From: an uncultured Oscillospiraceae bacterium
GTDB taxonomy: Bacteria; Bacillota; Clostridia; Oscillospirales; Oscillospiraceae
Direction of reading: 5' to 3'
Assembly (NCBI GenBank): GCA_910584045.1
Contig: CAJTYO010000077.1
Location: forward strand, 1 to 11,248
Length of the DNA stretch: 11,248 nucleotides
Shown here: positions 1-6,309 of the stretch, piece after piece
Layout of the letters: every line of letters begins with the position of its first letter
How positions within the stretch are numbered: position 1 is the first letter of the stretch
The notes under the pieces: model-generated
The model's input: the letters and a program-made list of their open reading frames with translations, nothing else
What the model was told of the DNA's origin: nothing
The model's database searches: none
Made by a program: the position numbers and the translations under genes

Positions 1-39
1 AAATGTATATTTTGACATCAGGAAAGGCATGGAGAGAAC

Positions 40-510
40 ATGAGGCACTCCACAAAGAAACTGGATCTGACCGGCCAGCGGTTCGGCCGGCTGACTGTGC
101 TGGAACCGGCGGAGAACATCGGCGGACGGACCGCCTGGCTCTGCCGCTGCGACTGCGGGCAGGAGACGGCGGTGAAGACCTGCCGCCTGCGGAGCGGACG
201 GGCGGTCAGCTGCGGGTGCGCCCGGCGGGGGATCGAAAATTTGACGTACATCGACGGCACCTGCGTGGAGCTGCTGCGGACCAAGACCATCCGGCGGAAC
301 AACACCAGCGGCGTGCCCGGCGTAGACTGGCGGCCGTCCAAGGGGACCTGGCGGGCCTCCATCTGTTTCAAGGGAAAGCGGTACTATCTGGGCAGCTACC
401 ACAAGTTCGAGGACGCGGTCAAGGCCCGCCAGCGGGCGAAGGAGGAGCTCCACGAGGGCTTCCTGCGGACCTGGGAGGCGGGCGCGAAGGATGGTAATAC
501 TATTTTCTGA
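40..510 (+). CDS. Stand-alone AP2-domain DNA-binding protein with Cys-rich N-terminal region
   Basis: This 156-aa protein has two visible parts. Residues 33-60 carry six cysteines (C35, C37, C39, C48, C58, C60) in a CxCDCG...C...SCGC pattern, which looks like a small zinc-binding unit often found at the N-terminus of phage AP2/HNH proteins. Residues 89-142 match a bacterial AP2 DNA-binding domain: TSGVPGV, then W97, WRASI, a GKRYYLGSY strand turn and the helix FEDAVKARQRAKEEL ending in HEGFL. No HNH nuclease or integrase catalytic domain is present, so the protein probably only binds DNA. A GGAGAG at 31-36 precedes the ATG with tight spacing. AP2 proteins in Firmicutes commonly come from phages or mobile elements, so this may be a remnant or a dispersed orphan; no other mobile gene is visible here. 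The domain call is firm; the biological role is unknown. Confidence 0.85.
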   Translation: MRHSTKKLDLTGQRFGRLTVLEPAENIGGRTAWLCRCDCGQETAVKTCRLRSGRAVSCGCARRGIENLTYIDGTCVELLRTKTIRRNNTSGVPGVDWRPSKGTWRASICFKGKRYYLGSYHKFEDAVKARQRAKEELHEGFLRTWEAGAKDGNTIF

Positions 511-551
511 ATAATAGCTTGAAACGTTTTTTATTGAGAATTTGTATGAAA

Positions 552-589
552 CATGAGAGGGCGGGGCGCTTGGCGGCCCCGCCCTCATG
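552..589. terminator. GC-rich hairpin between the AP2 gene and the minus-strand gene
   Basis: CATGAG-(AG bulge)-GGCGGGGC at 552-567 pairs with GCCCCGCCCTCATG at 576-589, giving a stem of about 14 bp with a 2-nt bulge and a short loop. It lies 42 nt after the AP2 gene and about 120 nt after the stop of the minus-strand gene. Neither side has a true T-tract; the minus-strand side is slightly T-rich (TTTCATACAAATT). It may act as a weak or bidirectional terminator, or as an mRNA 3'-end structure. The rest of 511-712 shows no gene or promoter that I can support. Confidence 0.45.
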
Positions 590-712
590 TAGAACCTGTA
601 TTCACATGCGCCGCCCAGGCGGCCTTCTGCCTGCCATTCCGCGCCGCTCCCCCCTGTCCGGCGGGGAAAGTCTCCGCCCATCCGACATCCCACGGTTATG
701 AATACAGCTTCC

Positions 713-1123
713 TTACTCCAGATCCACGCTGATATGGTCCGTCCCGTGGGCCTCGAACTCGCCCATGTACTGCTCCATCCGGTCCATAACCTCGTCGTAG
801 TTCTCCTCGGTGGCCCGCTCTGCGTCCAGATCCCGCAGGGCCAGCTCCTCGGCCAGAATCTCGAAAAACGTCACGTCCTCATAGGCCATGATTGCCTCGT
901 GTATGCCGCCCTCGGCGAAGGCGCGGGAAGGGATCATCTCCCCGTCGTACAGCTCCACCAGCGGCGTCATGCCGTGCTCCAGGCAGTAGGAGAATATCAG
1001 GCTCTCCACCTGATCATACTCCCGGATGCGGTCCTCTCCACGGGTGGAGTTGAGCACCCAGTTGCCTATGTACACCAGATCCAGCAGACGGCGGAACTGT
1101 TTCTCCGTCATACGCACATCCAT
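713..1123 (-). CDS. Small acidic protein of unknown function
   Basis: I do not recognise this 136-aa protein by name. The start is set at the ATG at 1123 (MDVRMTEKQFRRLLDLVYIG...), because a strong GGAGGAGG lies 6 nt upstream; an in-frame ATG at 1192 would add 23 residues that look like leader sequence and would overlap the -10 box. The protein is soluble, with no membrane segment or signal peptide, and is predicted to be mostly helical. It is clearly acidic in its C-terminal half (EEL...DLDAERATEENYDEVMDRMEQ). The N-terminal LLDLVYIGNWVLNS segment is the part most likely to be conserved in relatives. It is transcribed alone and divergently from murI, from an extended -10 promoter at 1163-1171. 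No function can be assigned. Confidence 0.8.
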   Translation of the reverse strand: MDVRMTEKQFRRLLDLVYIGNWVLNSTRGEDRIREYDQVESLIFSYCLEHGMTPLVELYDGEMIPSRAFAEGGIHEAIMAYEDVTFFEILAEELALRDLDAERATEENYDEVMDRMEQYMGEFEAHGTDHISVDLE

Positions 1124-1129
1124 GTCGGA

Positions 1130-1137
1130 CCTCCTCC
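1130..1137 (-). promoter_or_regulatory. Ribosome binding site that fixes the start of the 136-aa gene
   Basis: On the minus strand this reads GGAGGAGG, 6 nt before the ATG at 1123. It supports the short form of the protein over the 159-aa form starting at 1192. Confidence 0.8.
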
Positions 1138-1162
1138 CCGGCCGCGTAAAATCAGTAAGCAC

Positions 1163-1171
1163 AGTATAGCA
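1163..1171 (-). promoter_or_regulatory. Extended -10 promoter of the 136-aa gene
   Basis: On the minus strand this reads TGCTATACT, a TGn extended -10 with five of six consensus bases in TATACT. No convincing -35 lies 16-18 nt upstream, as expected for an extended -10 promoter. Transcription would begin around 1156, giving a leader of about 30 nt. Confidence 0.6.
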
Positions 1172-1225
1172 GATACCTACGGAAAATTCCACAGAAAATA
1201 CAGGGCAAAAAGCCCAAAATTTTAC

Positions 1226-1254
1226 TTGTTATCCCCGCTGAAACATAGTACAAT
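1226..1254 (+). promoter_or_regulatory. Sigma-A promoter of the murI operon
   Basis: TTGTTA at 1226-1231 (-35) and TACAAT at 1249-1254 (-10) are separated by exactly 17 nt. Transcription would start near 1261, about 75 nt before the murI start. It faces away from the promoter at 1163-1171, so the two genes are divergent and separated by only about 60 bp of control DNA. Confidence 0.7.
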
Positions 1255-1322
1255 AGTAAGAACCCGCGCAAGTCCGGGCAAGGGCCCGGCGGGAAACCAT
1301 GCGTCCGCCGCCGGCGGACGCG

Positions 1323-1329
1323 AAGGAGG
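1323..1329 (+). promoter_or_regulatory. Ribosome binding site supporting a TTG start for murI
   Basis: AAGGAGG lies 8 nt before the in-frame TTG at 1338. The upstream ATG at 1299 has no comparable site and would add 13 residues (MRPPPADAKEECL) that do not look like MurI. Confidence 0.75.
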
Positions 1330-1337
1330 AGTGCCTG

Positions 1338-2150
1338 TTGGACGCCCGTGCAATCGGCGTATTCGACTCCGGCCTGGGCGGCCTGACCGCAGTGCGGCAG
1401 CTGCGGCGGCTGATGCCCTCTGAAAACATTATATACTTCGGCGACACCGCCCGTGTCCCCTACGGCAACCGCAGCCGGGAGACTCTGCTGCAATACGCCC
1501 GGCAGGATATGCGCTTTCTCTCCCGCTTCCAGCTGAAGGCGGCGGTGGTGGCCTGCGGCACCGTCAGCAGCAACTGCCTGGAGGAGCTGCAGGCGGAGAG
1601 CGCCATCCCTATCACCGGCGTGGTGGAGCCCGCTGCGGCCCGGGCCGCAGCCCTGACCCGAAGCGGACGGGTGGGCCTGGTGGCCACCCGGGCCTCGGTG
1701 GCCAGCGGGGCCTATGAGCGGGCCTTTCTGCGCCTGGACCCGGGTCTGGAAATCAAAGCCCTGGCCTGCCCTCTCTTCGTTCCTCTGGTGGAGGAGGGCC
1801 GGTGCCGTCCCGGAGACGTGGTCATTGAGACGGTGGCCCGGGAGTATCTGGCGCCCCTGCGGGAGGCGGGGGTGGACACCCTGGTGCTGGGCTGCACCCA
1901 CTACCCGCTGCTGGCGGAGATCATCGGCGGCGTGATGGGCCCGGACACGGCCCTGGTGGACGTGGGGGCCGAGGCTGCCCGGTCCTGCCGGGACCTGCTG
2001 GCCCGGCGGGACGCGCTGGCGGACCGCCCGGCGGGAGAGGCCCGCTTCTATACCAGCGACCGGGCCGCCAATTTCCAGCGGCTGGCCGCCCTGTTCCTGG
2101 GCGAGGACGGGGCGGTGCAGGTGGAGCAGGTGGATATTTCCCAGTATTAG
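1338..2150 (+). CDS. murI: Glutamate racemase
   Basis: MurI interconverts L- and D-glutamate in the cytoplasm, supplying D-Glu for the peptidoglycan stem peptide. With the TTG start the protein is 270 aa, normal for the family, and the family residues fall in place: D10 and S11 in VFDSGLGGLT, D36 in YFGDTARVPYG, catalytic C73 in VVACGTVSS, E152 in PLVEEG, and catalytic C186 with H188 in LGCTHYPLL. B. subtilis RacE places its set (D10, C74, E153, C185, H187) almost identically. One oddity is the first cysteine motif: it reads ACGT where most MurI/RacE proteins have ACNT, so the usual Asn after the cysteine is Gly74. I believe this variant is common in Clostridia, so it is probably functional. 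The longer form starting at ATG 1299 is less likely. It is the first gene of a probable murI-DUF1934-peptidase-argS transcription unit. Confidence 0.93.
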   Translation: MDARAIGVFDSGLGGLTAVRQLRRLMPSENIIYFGDTARVPYGNRSRETLLQYARQDMRFLSRFQLKAAVVACGTVSSNCLEELQAESAIPITGVVEPAAARAAALTRSGRVGLVATRASVASGAYERAFLRLDPGLEIKALACPLFVPLVEEGRCRPGDVVIETVAREYLAPLREAGVDTLVLGCTHYPLLAEIIGGVMGPDTALVDVGAEAARSCRDLLARRDALADRPAGEARFYTSDRAANFQRLAALFLGEDGAVQVEQVDISQY

Positions 2151-2173
2151 CGCCCATCATACAGCCGTCCCCC

Positions 2174-2201
2174 CCGCCGGCGCGGGGCAGACCCCCGGCG
2201 G
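2174..2201 (+). terminator. GC-rich hairpin after murI, possible attenuating terminator
   Basis: CCGCCGG at 2174-2180 pairs exactly with CCGGCGG at 2195-2201, and the stem continues with GGG/CCC around a 3-nt bulge. A T-run (TTCTTTTT) begins only about 12 nt later, which is far for a standard intrinsic terminator. It may reduce read-through from murI into the DUF1934 gene, or protect the upstream mRNA end. Confidence 0.4.
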
Positions 2202-2222
2202 AGAAGGGAAAAGTTCTTTTTG

Positions 2223-2253
2223 ATACTTTTTCTTTCGATTCAAGAAAAAGTAT
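2223..2253 (+). repeat. Perfect 12-bp inverted repeat just upstream of the DUF1934 gene
   Basis: ATACTTTTTCTT at 2223-2234 and AAGAAAAAGTAT at 2242-2253 are exact reverse complements around a 7-nt loop (TCGATTC). The element is AT-rich in GC-rich surroundings and ends one or two bases before the ribosome binding site. As RNA it would form a hairpin next to the translation start; as DNA it is a possible protein site or a dispersed intergenic repeat. The 10-mer ATACTTTTTC recurs just before argS. Confidence 0.7.
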
Positions 2254-2263
2254 GAGAGGAAAT

Positions 2264-2713
2264 ATGAAGGAAAAAAACGTTATACTATTCGTGCGGGGGG
2301 AGCAGTCCTACGACGGCACGGACCCGGAGGTCACGGAGCTGATGACCGAGGGGCGCATGACCCTGGACGGCGAGAGGGTGGAGCTCTCCTACGAGGAGTC
2401 GGAGCTGACCGGCATGGAGGGCACCACCACCCACTTCATTATTGAAAAGGACCAGGTAGTTCTGGAGCGCCGGGGTACTTTGCGCTCCCGGCTGGACTTT
2501 CGCCTGGGGGGCCAGTGCAGCTCCCTATACGAAACCCCCTGGGGCACCATGGTGGTGGACGTGTCCACCATCCAGCTGGCCCACCGCCTGGGGGAGCACG
2601 GCGGCGTGCTGGAGCTGCGCTTCACCATCGCCATCAACCACCAGGTCACGGGGGAAAACCGATTCAAAATCCGGGTGCGGGAGGCCGCGCGGCCGGCGGC
2701 GGGGCCCGCGTGA
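2264..2713 (+). CDS. DUF1934 (YwiB-like) beta-barrel protein
   Basis: This 149-aa soluble protein matches the DUF1934/YwiB family, small cytoplasmic calycin-like beta barrels of unknown function. The visible signature is the N-terminal strand KNVILFVRGEQSYDG, the middle YEESELTGMEGTTTHF and IIEKDQVVLERRG segments, and the late YETPWGTMVVDVSTIQL with LRFTIAIN. The start is placed at ATG 2264 (MKEKN...), with GAGAGG a few bases upstream. An in-frame ATG at 2252 would begin inside the inverted repeat and add only MRGN. In Bacillus ywiB sits directly before argS; here it also precedes argS, with one gene inserted between. The C-terminal tail (EAARPAAGPA) is low-complexity and looks unconserved. 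Family call firm, function unknown. Confidence 0.85.
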   Translation: MKEKNVILFVRGEQSYDGTDPEVTELMTEGRMTLDGERVELSYEESELTGMEGTTTHFIIEKDQVVLERRGTLRSRLDFRLGGQCSSLYETPWGTMVVDVSTIQLAHRLGEHGGVLELRFTIAINHQVTGENRFKIRVREAARPAAGPA

Positions 2714-2752
2714 CGCGCGGCTGCCGGCAAGAGTATTTGACAGGAGGCGCAT

Positions 2753-3697
2753 ATGCCGGTAATCAGCGACGACATTCTCTATTCCGTCGTGCGGACGGAG
2801 CACATGGTCCATAACGACTTTTTCCTCCGCTTCCTCGCCTTCTTGGAGGAGCCGCCGCCCACAGAGCTCGCCATGACGTGTCTGGCGGGAGACCGGGCCT
2901 GTTATGAGGTTCGATACGAGGCGGACGAGATCGCCAGGCGTATAGCGTATGGCCGGACGGAGACCGCCCGGTACAGGCCCGGCAGTCTCCGGCGCATTCT
3001 GGGCCGGGACCAGGCGCCGGAAAACGCCTTCATGCACGAGCATTTTTCCTTCTTCTCCAGCGAGGCGGTAAACCGGCTGATCGTCCGTGCCAGATGCGGA
3101 GAGCACACCCTGGAGAAGGAGATTGCCGTCTGCCCCTATGCCAGCCCCAACCGCTACCTCTTTCCCCTGCGCGGAACGGTGCTCGTGACAGACACGTACC
3201 CATCCCTGAACTCCCACAGATGGTGCCGGAACAGCGAGTTCGCCTTTGACGCCGGCTGCTTCGACGAGACGCTGGAGCGCTCCCTCATCCGGGGGATGCC
3301 GGTGTACGCCGCCTGCGGCGGGGTCGTCGAGGAGGTATTCGACGGGCTGGGCGACGAGCAGACGGATCTGGAGCAGGTCGAAAAGCAGTACGGCGAGCAC
3401 GCCCGGATAGACGGCAACCACGTGCTGCTCCGCCACCCCCACGGCGAGCTCTCTCTGTACGCCCATCTGCTCAAGGGCAGCGTCACGGTGCGCCCCGGGG
3501 AGCAGGTGGCCGCCGGCCGACAGATCGGCCGCGCGGGCAGCAGCGGGTCCAGCTGTGTGCCGCACCTCCACTTTCACGTTATGCTGGACGGCATCGAGGG
3601 ACCGGGCGTACCGGTGCGCTTTGAGAATGCGAGGACCATTCTGGGCGAGCTCTGTCTGCTGGACGACGCCGTCAACCTCGTCAGGGCCGAGATATAG
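2753..3697 (+). CDS. M23 (LytM-like) metallopeptidase family protein without a signal peptide
   Basis: The C-terminal half of this 314-aa protein is an M23/LytM peptidase fold: H155 and D166 in SHRWCRNSEFAFDAG, the G181-M-P-V-Y-A strand, SLYAHL with H238, and PHLHFHVM with H271 and H273. By comparison with LytM, H238 and H271 would be catalytic, and D166 and H273 zinc ligands. The usual first ligand, the His four residues before the Asp, is E162 here; H155 is the other possible ligand. M23 enzymes normally cut peptidoglycan cross-bridges outside the cell, yet the N-terminus (MPVISDDILYSVVRTEHMV) has no signal peptide or membrane segment. Residues 1-130 are a domain I do not recognise. AGGAGG at 2742-2747 fixes the start. 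It lies 39 nt after the DUF1934 gene and 32 nt before argS. Fold call good; activity, location and substrate uncertain. Confidence 0.82.
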   Translation: MPVISDDILYSVVRTEHMVHNDFFLRFLAFLEEPPPTELAMTCLAGDRACYEVRYEADEIARRIAYGRTETARYRPGSLRRILGRDQAPENAFMHEHFSFFSSEAVNRLIVRARCGEHTLEKEIAVCPYASPNRYLFPLRGTVLVTDTYPSLNSHRWCRNSEFAFDAGCFDETLERSLIRGMPVYAACGGVVEEVFDGLGDEQTDLEQVEKQYGEHARIDGNHVLLRHPHGELSLYAHLLKGSVTVRPGEQVAAGRQIGRAGSSGSSCVPHLHFHVMLDGIEGPGVPVRFENARTILGELCLLDDAVNLVRAEI

Positions 3698-3729
3698 AGT
3701 CAAATACTTTTTCAAAAGAGGAAGATACG

Positions 3730-5475
3730 ATGATAAACATGATCCAAAACGCCAAAGATCAGGTCCTTGACCTGACCCAGAAGGCCTATCAGGCGGCCTC
3801 CGCCGCCGGCAAGCTCCCCGAGGGCGTATCCGTCCGGGCCGGGGTGGAAATCCCCAAGGACGCCTCCAACGGCGACTACACCACCACCTACGCCTTGGCC
3901 TCGGCTAAGGCGATGAAAATGCGCCCCCGGGACATCGCTGAGATTCTGCTGGAACACCTGGACCTCTCCGGCAGCTATTTCGCCTCCGCCGAGATCGCCG
4001 GGGCGGGGTTCCTCAACTTCCGCCTGAACCCCTCCTGGTACACCGGGGTTCTCTCCGCCGTGGACAGCGAGGGCCCGGCCTACGGCCGCTCCAGCGCCCT
4101 GGCGGGCCAGAAGATCATGGTGGAGTTCGTCTCCGCCAACCCCACGGGCCCCATGCACATGGGCAACGCCCGGGGGGGCGTGCTGGGGGACACCCTGGCC
4201 GCCGTGCTGGAGGCCTGCGGGGCCCAGGTCTGGCGGGAGTTCTACGTCAACGACGCCGGCAACCAGATTGAGAAATTTGCCTCCTCCCTGGAGGCCCGGT
4301 ATCTCCAGATCCTCCTGGGAGAGGACGCGGTCCCCTTCCCCGAGGACGGCTACCACGGCGACGACATCCGGGAGCTGGCCCAGGCGTACTGCGACGAGCA
4401 CGGCGGCAGTCTCAGGGACGTCTCCAAGGAGGAGCGCCGCGCCGCCCTGGCCAAATTCGGTCTGGAGCGGAATATCCCCAGGATGCAGGAGGACCTGCGC
4501 CGGTACAAGATTGAGTACGACCAGTGGTTCTTCGAGTCCGGGCTCCATGAGAGCGGCTATGTGGCTGAGACGGTGGACAGGCTCACCGCCGCCGGGTACA
4601 CCTACGAGCAGGAGGGGGCGCTGTGGCTGGCCACCAGCCGCATCCTGGAGGAGAACGCCCGCAAGGCCGGGAAGAGCGAGAAGGACATCGCCAAGCTGGA
4701 CCTGAAGGACGACGTGCTGCGCCGGGCCAACGGCTTTTACACCTACTTCGCCGCCGACATCGCCTACCACCGCAACAAGTTTGAGAAGCGGGGCTTCGAC
4801 CGGGTCATCAACATCTGGGGCGCGGACCACCACGGCCACGTGGCCCGGCTGAAGGGGGCCATGGACGCCCTGGGCCTGGACGGTACGGGCCGGCTGGATA
4901 TTGTTCTGATGCAGCTGGTGAAGCTGCTGCGGGACGGCGAGGTGGTGCGCATGAGCAAGCGCACCGGCAAGGCCATCTCCCTGACCGACCTGCTGGACGA
5001 GGTGCCCGTGGACGCAGCCCGGTGGTTTTTCAACGCCAAGCCGGACACCCAGATGGATTTCGACCTGGGTCTGGCAGTCCGGGAGGACAGCGAGAATCCC
5101 ATCTATTACGTGGAGTACGCCCACGCCCGGATTTGCAGCCTGCTGCGCAACCTTGCCGCCGAGGGATACGCCGTCCCCGCCGCGGGGGAGGTGGACGCGG
5201 CCCTGCTCTCCGGGGAGACGGAGGCCGCCCTCATCAAGCAGCTGGCCCAGTTCTGCGAGGAGCTGCGCCTGGCGGCCCGGGACTACGACCCCAGCCATAT
5301 CAACCGTTGTCTGGTGGACCTGGCGGGGTGCTTCCACCGGTTCTACACCGCCTGCCGGATCAAGGGCGAAGAGGAGCGGCTGCTCCTCGCCCGGCTGAAG
5401 CTGGCGGACGCGGCCCGCAGCGTGCTGAAAAACGGTCTGGCCCTGCTGGGCGTAGACGCGCCGGAGAAGATGTAA
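3730..5475 (+). CDS. argS: Arginyl-tRNA synthetase
   Basis: This class I aminoacyl-tRNA synthetase charges tRNA-Arg with arginine using ATP; it is cytoplasmic and essential. The 581-aa length is normal. Residues 1 to about 100 form the ArgRS N-terminal tRNA D-loop recognition domain. The Rossmann catalytic core starts at VEFVSANPTGPMHMGNARG, where H143-M-G-N is the HIGH motif in a form typical of bacterial ArgRS. FYVNDAGNQ and NIWGADHHGH are further ArgRS signatures. RMSKRTGKAISL (M408-S-K) is the KMSKS loop. The C-terminal part, from about residue 455 (YVEYAHARICSLLR), is the DALR-type anticodon-binding domain. AGAGGA at 3717-3722 precedes ATG 3730; ATG 3739 is a less likely alternative. No promoter is seen directly upstream, so it probably shares the murI-DUF1934-peptidase transcript, which ends at the hairpin at 5492-5530. 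Confidence 0.97.
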   Translation: MINMIQNAKDQVLDLTQKAYQAASAAGKLPEGVSVRAGVEIPKDASNGDYTTTYALASAKAMKMRPRDIAEILLEHLDLSGSYFASAEIAGAGFLNFRLNPSWYTGVLSAVDSEGPAYGRSSALAGQKIMVEFVSANPTGPMHMGNARGGVLGDTLAAVLEACGAQVWREFYVNDAGNQIEKFASSLEARYLQILLGEDAVPFPEDGYHGDDIRELAQAYCDEHGGSLRDVSKEERRAALAKFGLERNIPRMQEDLRRYKIEYDQWFFESGLHESGYVAETVDRLTAAGYTYEQEGALWLATSRILEENARKAGKSEKDIAKLDLKDDVLRRANGFYTYFAADIAYHRNKFEKRGFDRVINIWGADHHGHVARLKGAMDALGLDGTGRLDIVLMQLVKLLRDGEVVRMSKRTGKAISLTDLLDEVPVDAARWFFNAKPDTQMDFDLGLAVREDSENPIYYVEYAHARICSLLRNLAAEGYAVPAAGEVDAALLSGETEAALIKQLAQFCEELRLAARDYDPSHINRCLVDLAGCFHRFYTACRIKGEEERLLLARLKLADAARSVLKNGLALLGVDAPEKM

Positions 5476-5491
5476 CCGCAGCCGAATAAGC

Positions 5492-5540
5492 GCCGGGAGG
5501 GCGGAACGCAGACGGTTCCGTCCTCCCGGCTTCTGTTTCC
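5492..5540. terminator. Strong hairpin terminator between argS and mtnN
   Basis: The arms at 5492-5507 and 5515-5530 pair over 16 bp with a single G-T wobble and a 7-nt loop. On the + strand the stem is followed by TTCTGTTT, a modest T-tract, so it can end argS transcription. On the minus strand there is little T-richness, but it lies right after the mtnN stop (13 nt), so it may serve both convergent genes. Confidence 0.75.
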
Positions 5541-5542
5541 TA

Positions 5543-6214
5543 TCACGCCAGCGCCCGGGCAAAGGGCAGGACAATGCCGTTCAGCTTTGCCATGGCCTCG
5601 CCGTAGTTAAAATACTCCTCCGCGTTGTTCTCCTGGCACAGCCGGTCGGAGACGGATTTCAGCGCGGCAAACCTCACCTCATTGCGCAGACACACCTGGG
5701 CAATCGCCCCCCCCTCCATCTCGCAGAGCATGGGAGAGAAAGTCTTCGCCACCCAGTCGGCCCGGCTCCCCTTGGTCATAAACACCTCCCCGGTGGCCAC
5801 CCGGCCTGTCCGGTGCTCGACGCCCTGGGCGCTGAGAATGGCGCTCAGGCGCTCCGGCTCAGTGGTGGGGAAGTCCACCCGGTCCACCGTGGACACGAGC
5901 CCGATGGGGTCCCCCATGGCGGTGGTGTCCACGTCGTGCTGTATGAAATCCTCCGCCAGCACCACCGTCCCGATGGGCAGGTCCAGAAAGCTCCCCGCGC
6001 AGCCCGCGTTGACGATCCACTGGGGATGATAGCGGTCGATGAACAGCTGGGCGCTCATGGCGGCGTTCACCTTCCCCACGCCGCCGGTGTAGGCCAGAAT
6101 GCCCGGCTCAATCTCATACACCGCCACGCCGCTCACCGTCTCCAGCGGCTTCGCCTCTGCCGAGCGCAGCAGACTTCTGATCTCCCCCTTCAGGGCATAT
6201 GCTAATCCAATCAT
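5543..6214 (-). CDS. mtnN: 5'-methylthioadenosine/S-adenosylhomocysteine nucleosidase (MTAN family)
   Basis: The enzyme cleaves adenine from MTA and SAH, feeding methionine salvage and removing inhibitory SAH after methylation; the SAH branch also supplies the substrate for AI-2 production by LuxS. The 223-aa length is normal. E11 near the N-terminus, the glycine-rich TGGVGKVNAA loop, NAGCAGSF, the TGEVFM segment, E168 in CEMEGGAIAQVC and D190 in SVSDRL match the E. coli MTAN residues E12, E174 and D197. The wider nucleoside phosphorylase fold is certain; nucleosidase specificity rests on the conserved MEG and SD pair. AGGAGG on the minus strand (6225-6230) lies 10 nt before the ATG. It is a single gene with its own promoter, convergent with argS and divergent from the DUF2975 operon. 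Confidence 0.92.
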   Translation of the reverse strand: MIGLAYALKGEIRSLLRSAEAKPLETVSGVAVYEIEPGILAYTGGVGKVNAAMSAQLFIDRYHPQWIVNAGCAGSFLDLPIGTVVLAEDFIQHDVDTTAMGDPIGLVSTVDRVDFPTTEPERLSAILSAQGVEHRTGRVATGEVFMTKGSRADWVAKTFSPMLCEMEGGAIAQVCLRNEVRFAALKSVSDRLCQENNAEEYFNYGEAMAKLNGIVLPFARALA

Positions 6215-6246
6215 GAAAGGTTGTCCTCCTACGTGTTGATGTCCCC

Positions 6247-6275
6247 ATTATACCACAGCGGCTGTTTTTGGTAAA
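6247..6275 (-). promoter_or_regulatory. Promoter of mtnN
   Basis: On the minus strand, TTTACC (6270-6275) and a perfect TATAAT (6247-6252) are 17 nt apart, and TGG directly before the -10 makes it an extended -10 as well. Transcription would start near 6240, about 25 nt before the ATG. Confidence 0.78.
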
Positions 6276-6283
6276 GTCCGCAG

Positions 6284-6304
6284 TTTTATTGAAATTCAAT
6301 AAAA
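6284..6304. promoter_or_regulatory. Perfect AT-rich palindrome between two divergent promoters (candidate operator)
   Basis: The arms TTTTATTGAA (6284-6293) and TTCAATAAAA (6295-6304) are exact reverse complements around a single A. The site lies 8 nt beyond the mtnN -35 and 5 nt before the -35 of the DUF2975 operon, where a dimeric regulator could affect either promoter. The XRE protein encoded at 6852 is the obvious candidate ligand, but this is inference. A plain UP element (A/T-rich RNA polymerase contact) is the main alternative. Confidence 0.6.
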
Positions 6305-6309
6305 ATATA

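Noticed and set aside
12..17. TTGACA near the left edge
   Set aside because: No -10 box lies 16-18 nt downstream; that position falls on the start codon of the AP2 gene.
519..701. 60-codon plus-strand frame after the AP2 gene
   Set aside because: It spans the GC-rich hairpin at 552-589, has no ribosome binding site, and its Pro/Arg-rich translation is typical of noncoding GC-rich DNA.
698..1423. 241-codon plus-strand frame overlapping the 136-aa gene and the murI promoter
   Set aside because: It crosses two promoters and an intergenic region, has no ribosome binding site, and its translation looks like a frame shadow.
2220..2225. TTGATA as a -35 for the DUF1934 gene
   Set aside because: No -10 at proper spacing; the region 17 nt downstream is the A-rich arm of the inverted repeat.
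2737..2765. TTGACA before the M23 gene
   Set aside because: The sequence 17 nt downstream (TAATCA) is a poor -10, and TTGACA overlaps the ribosome binding site, so it is probably chance.
2525..3715. 396-codon open frame on the minus strand across the M23 gene
   Set aside because: It is antisense to a gene with clear M23 motifs and a good ribosome binding site; the translation has no recognisable domain.
3712..5574. 620-codon open frame on the minus strand across argS
   Set aside because: It mirrors argS in GC-rich codons, has a low-complexity Val/Leu/Gly-rich translation and no domain; argS itself has every ArgRS motif.
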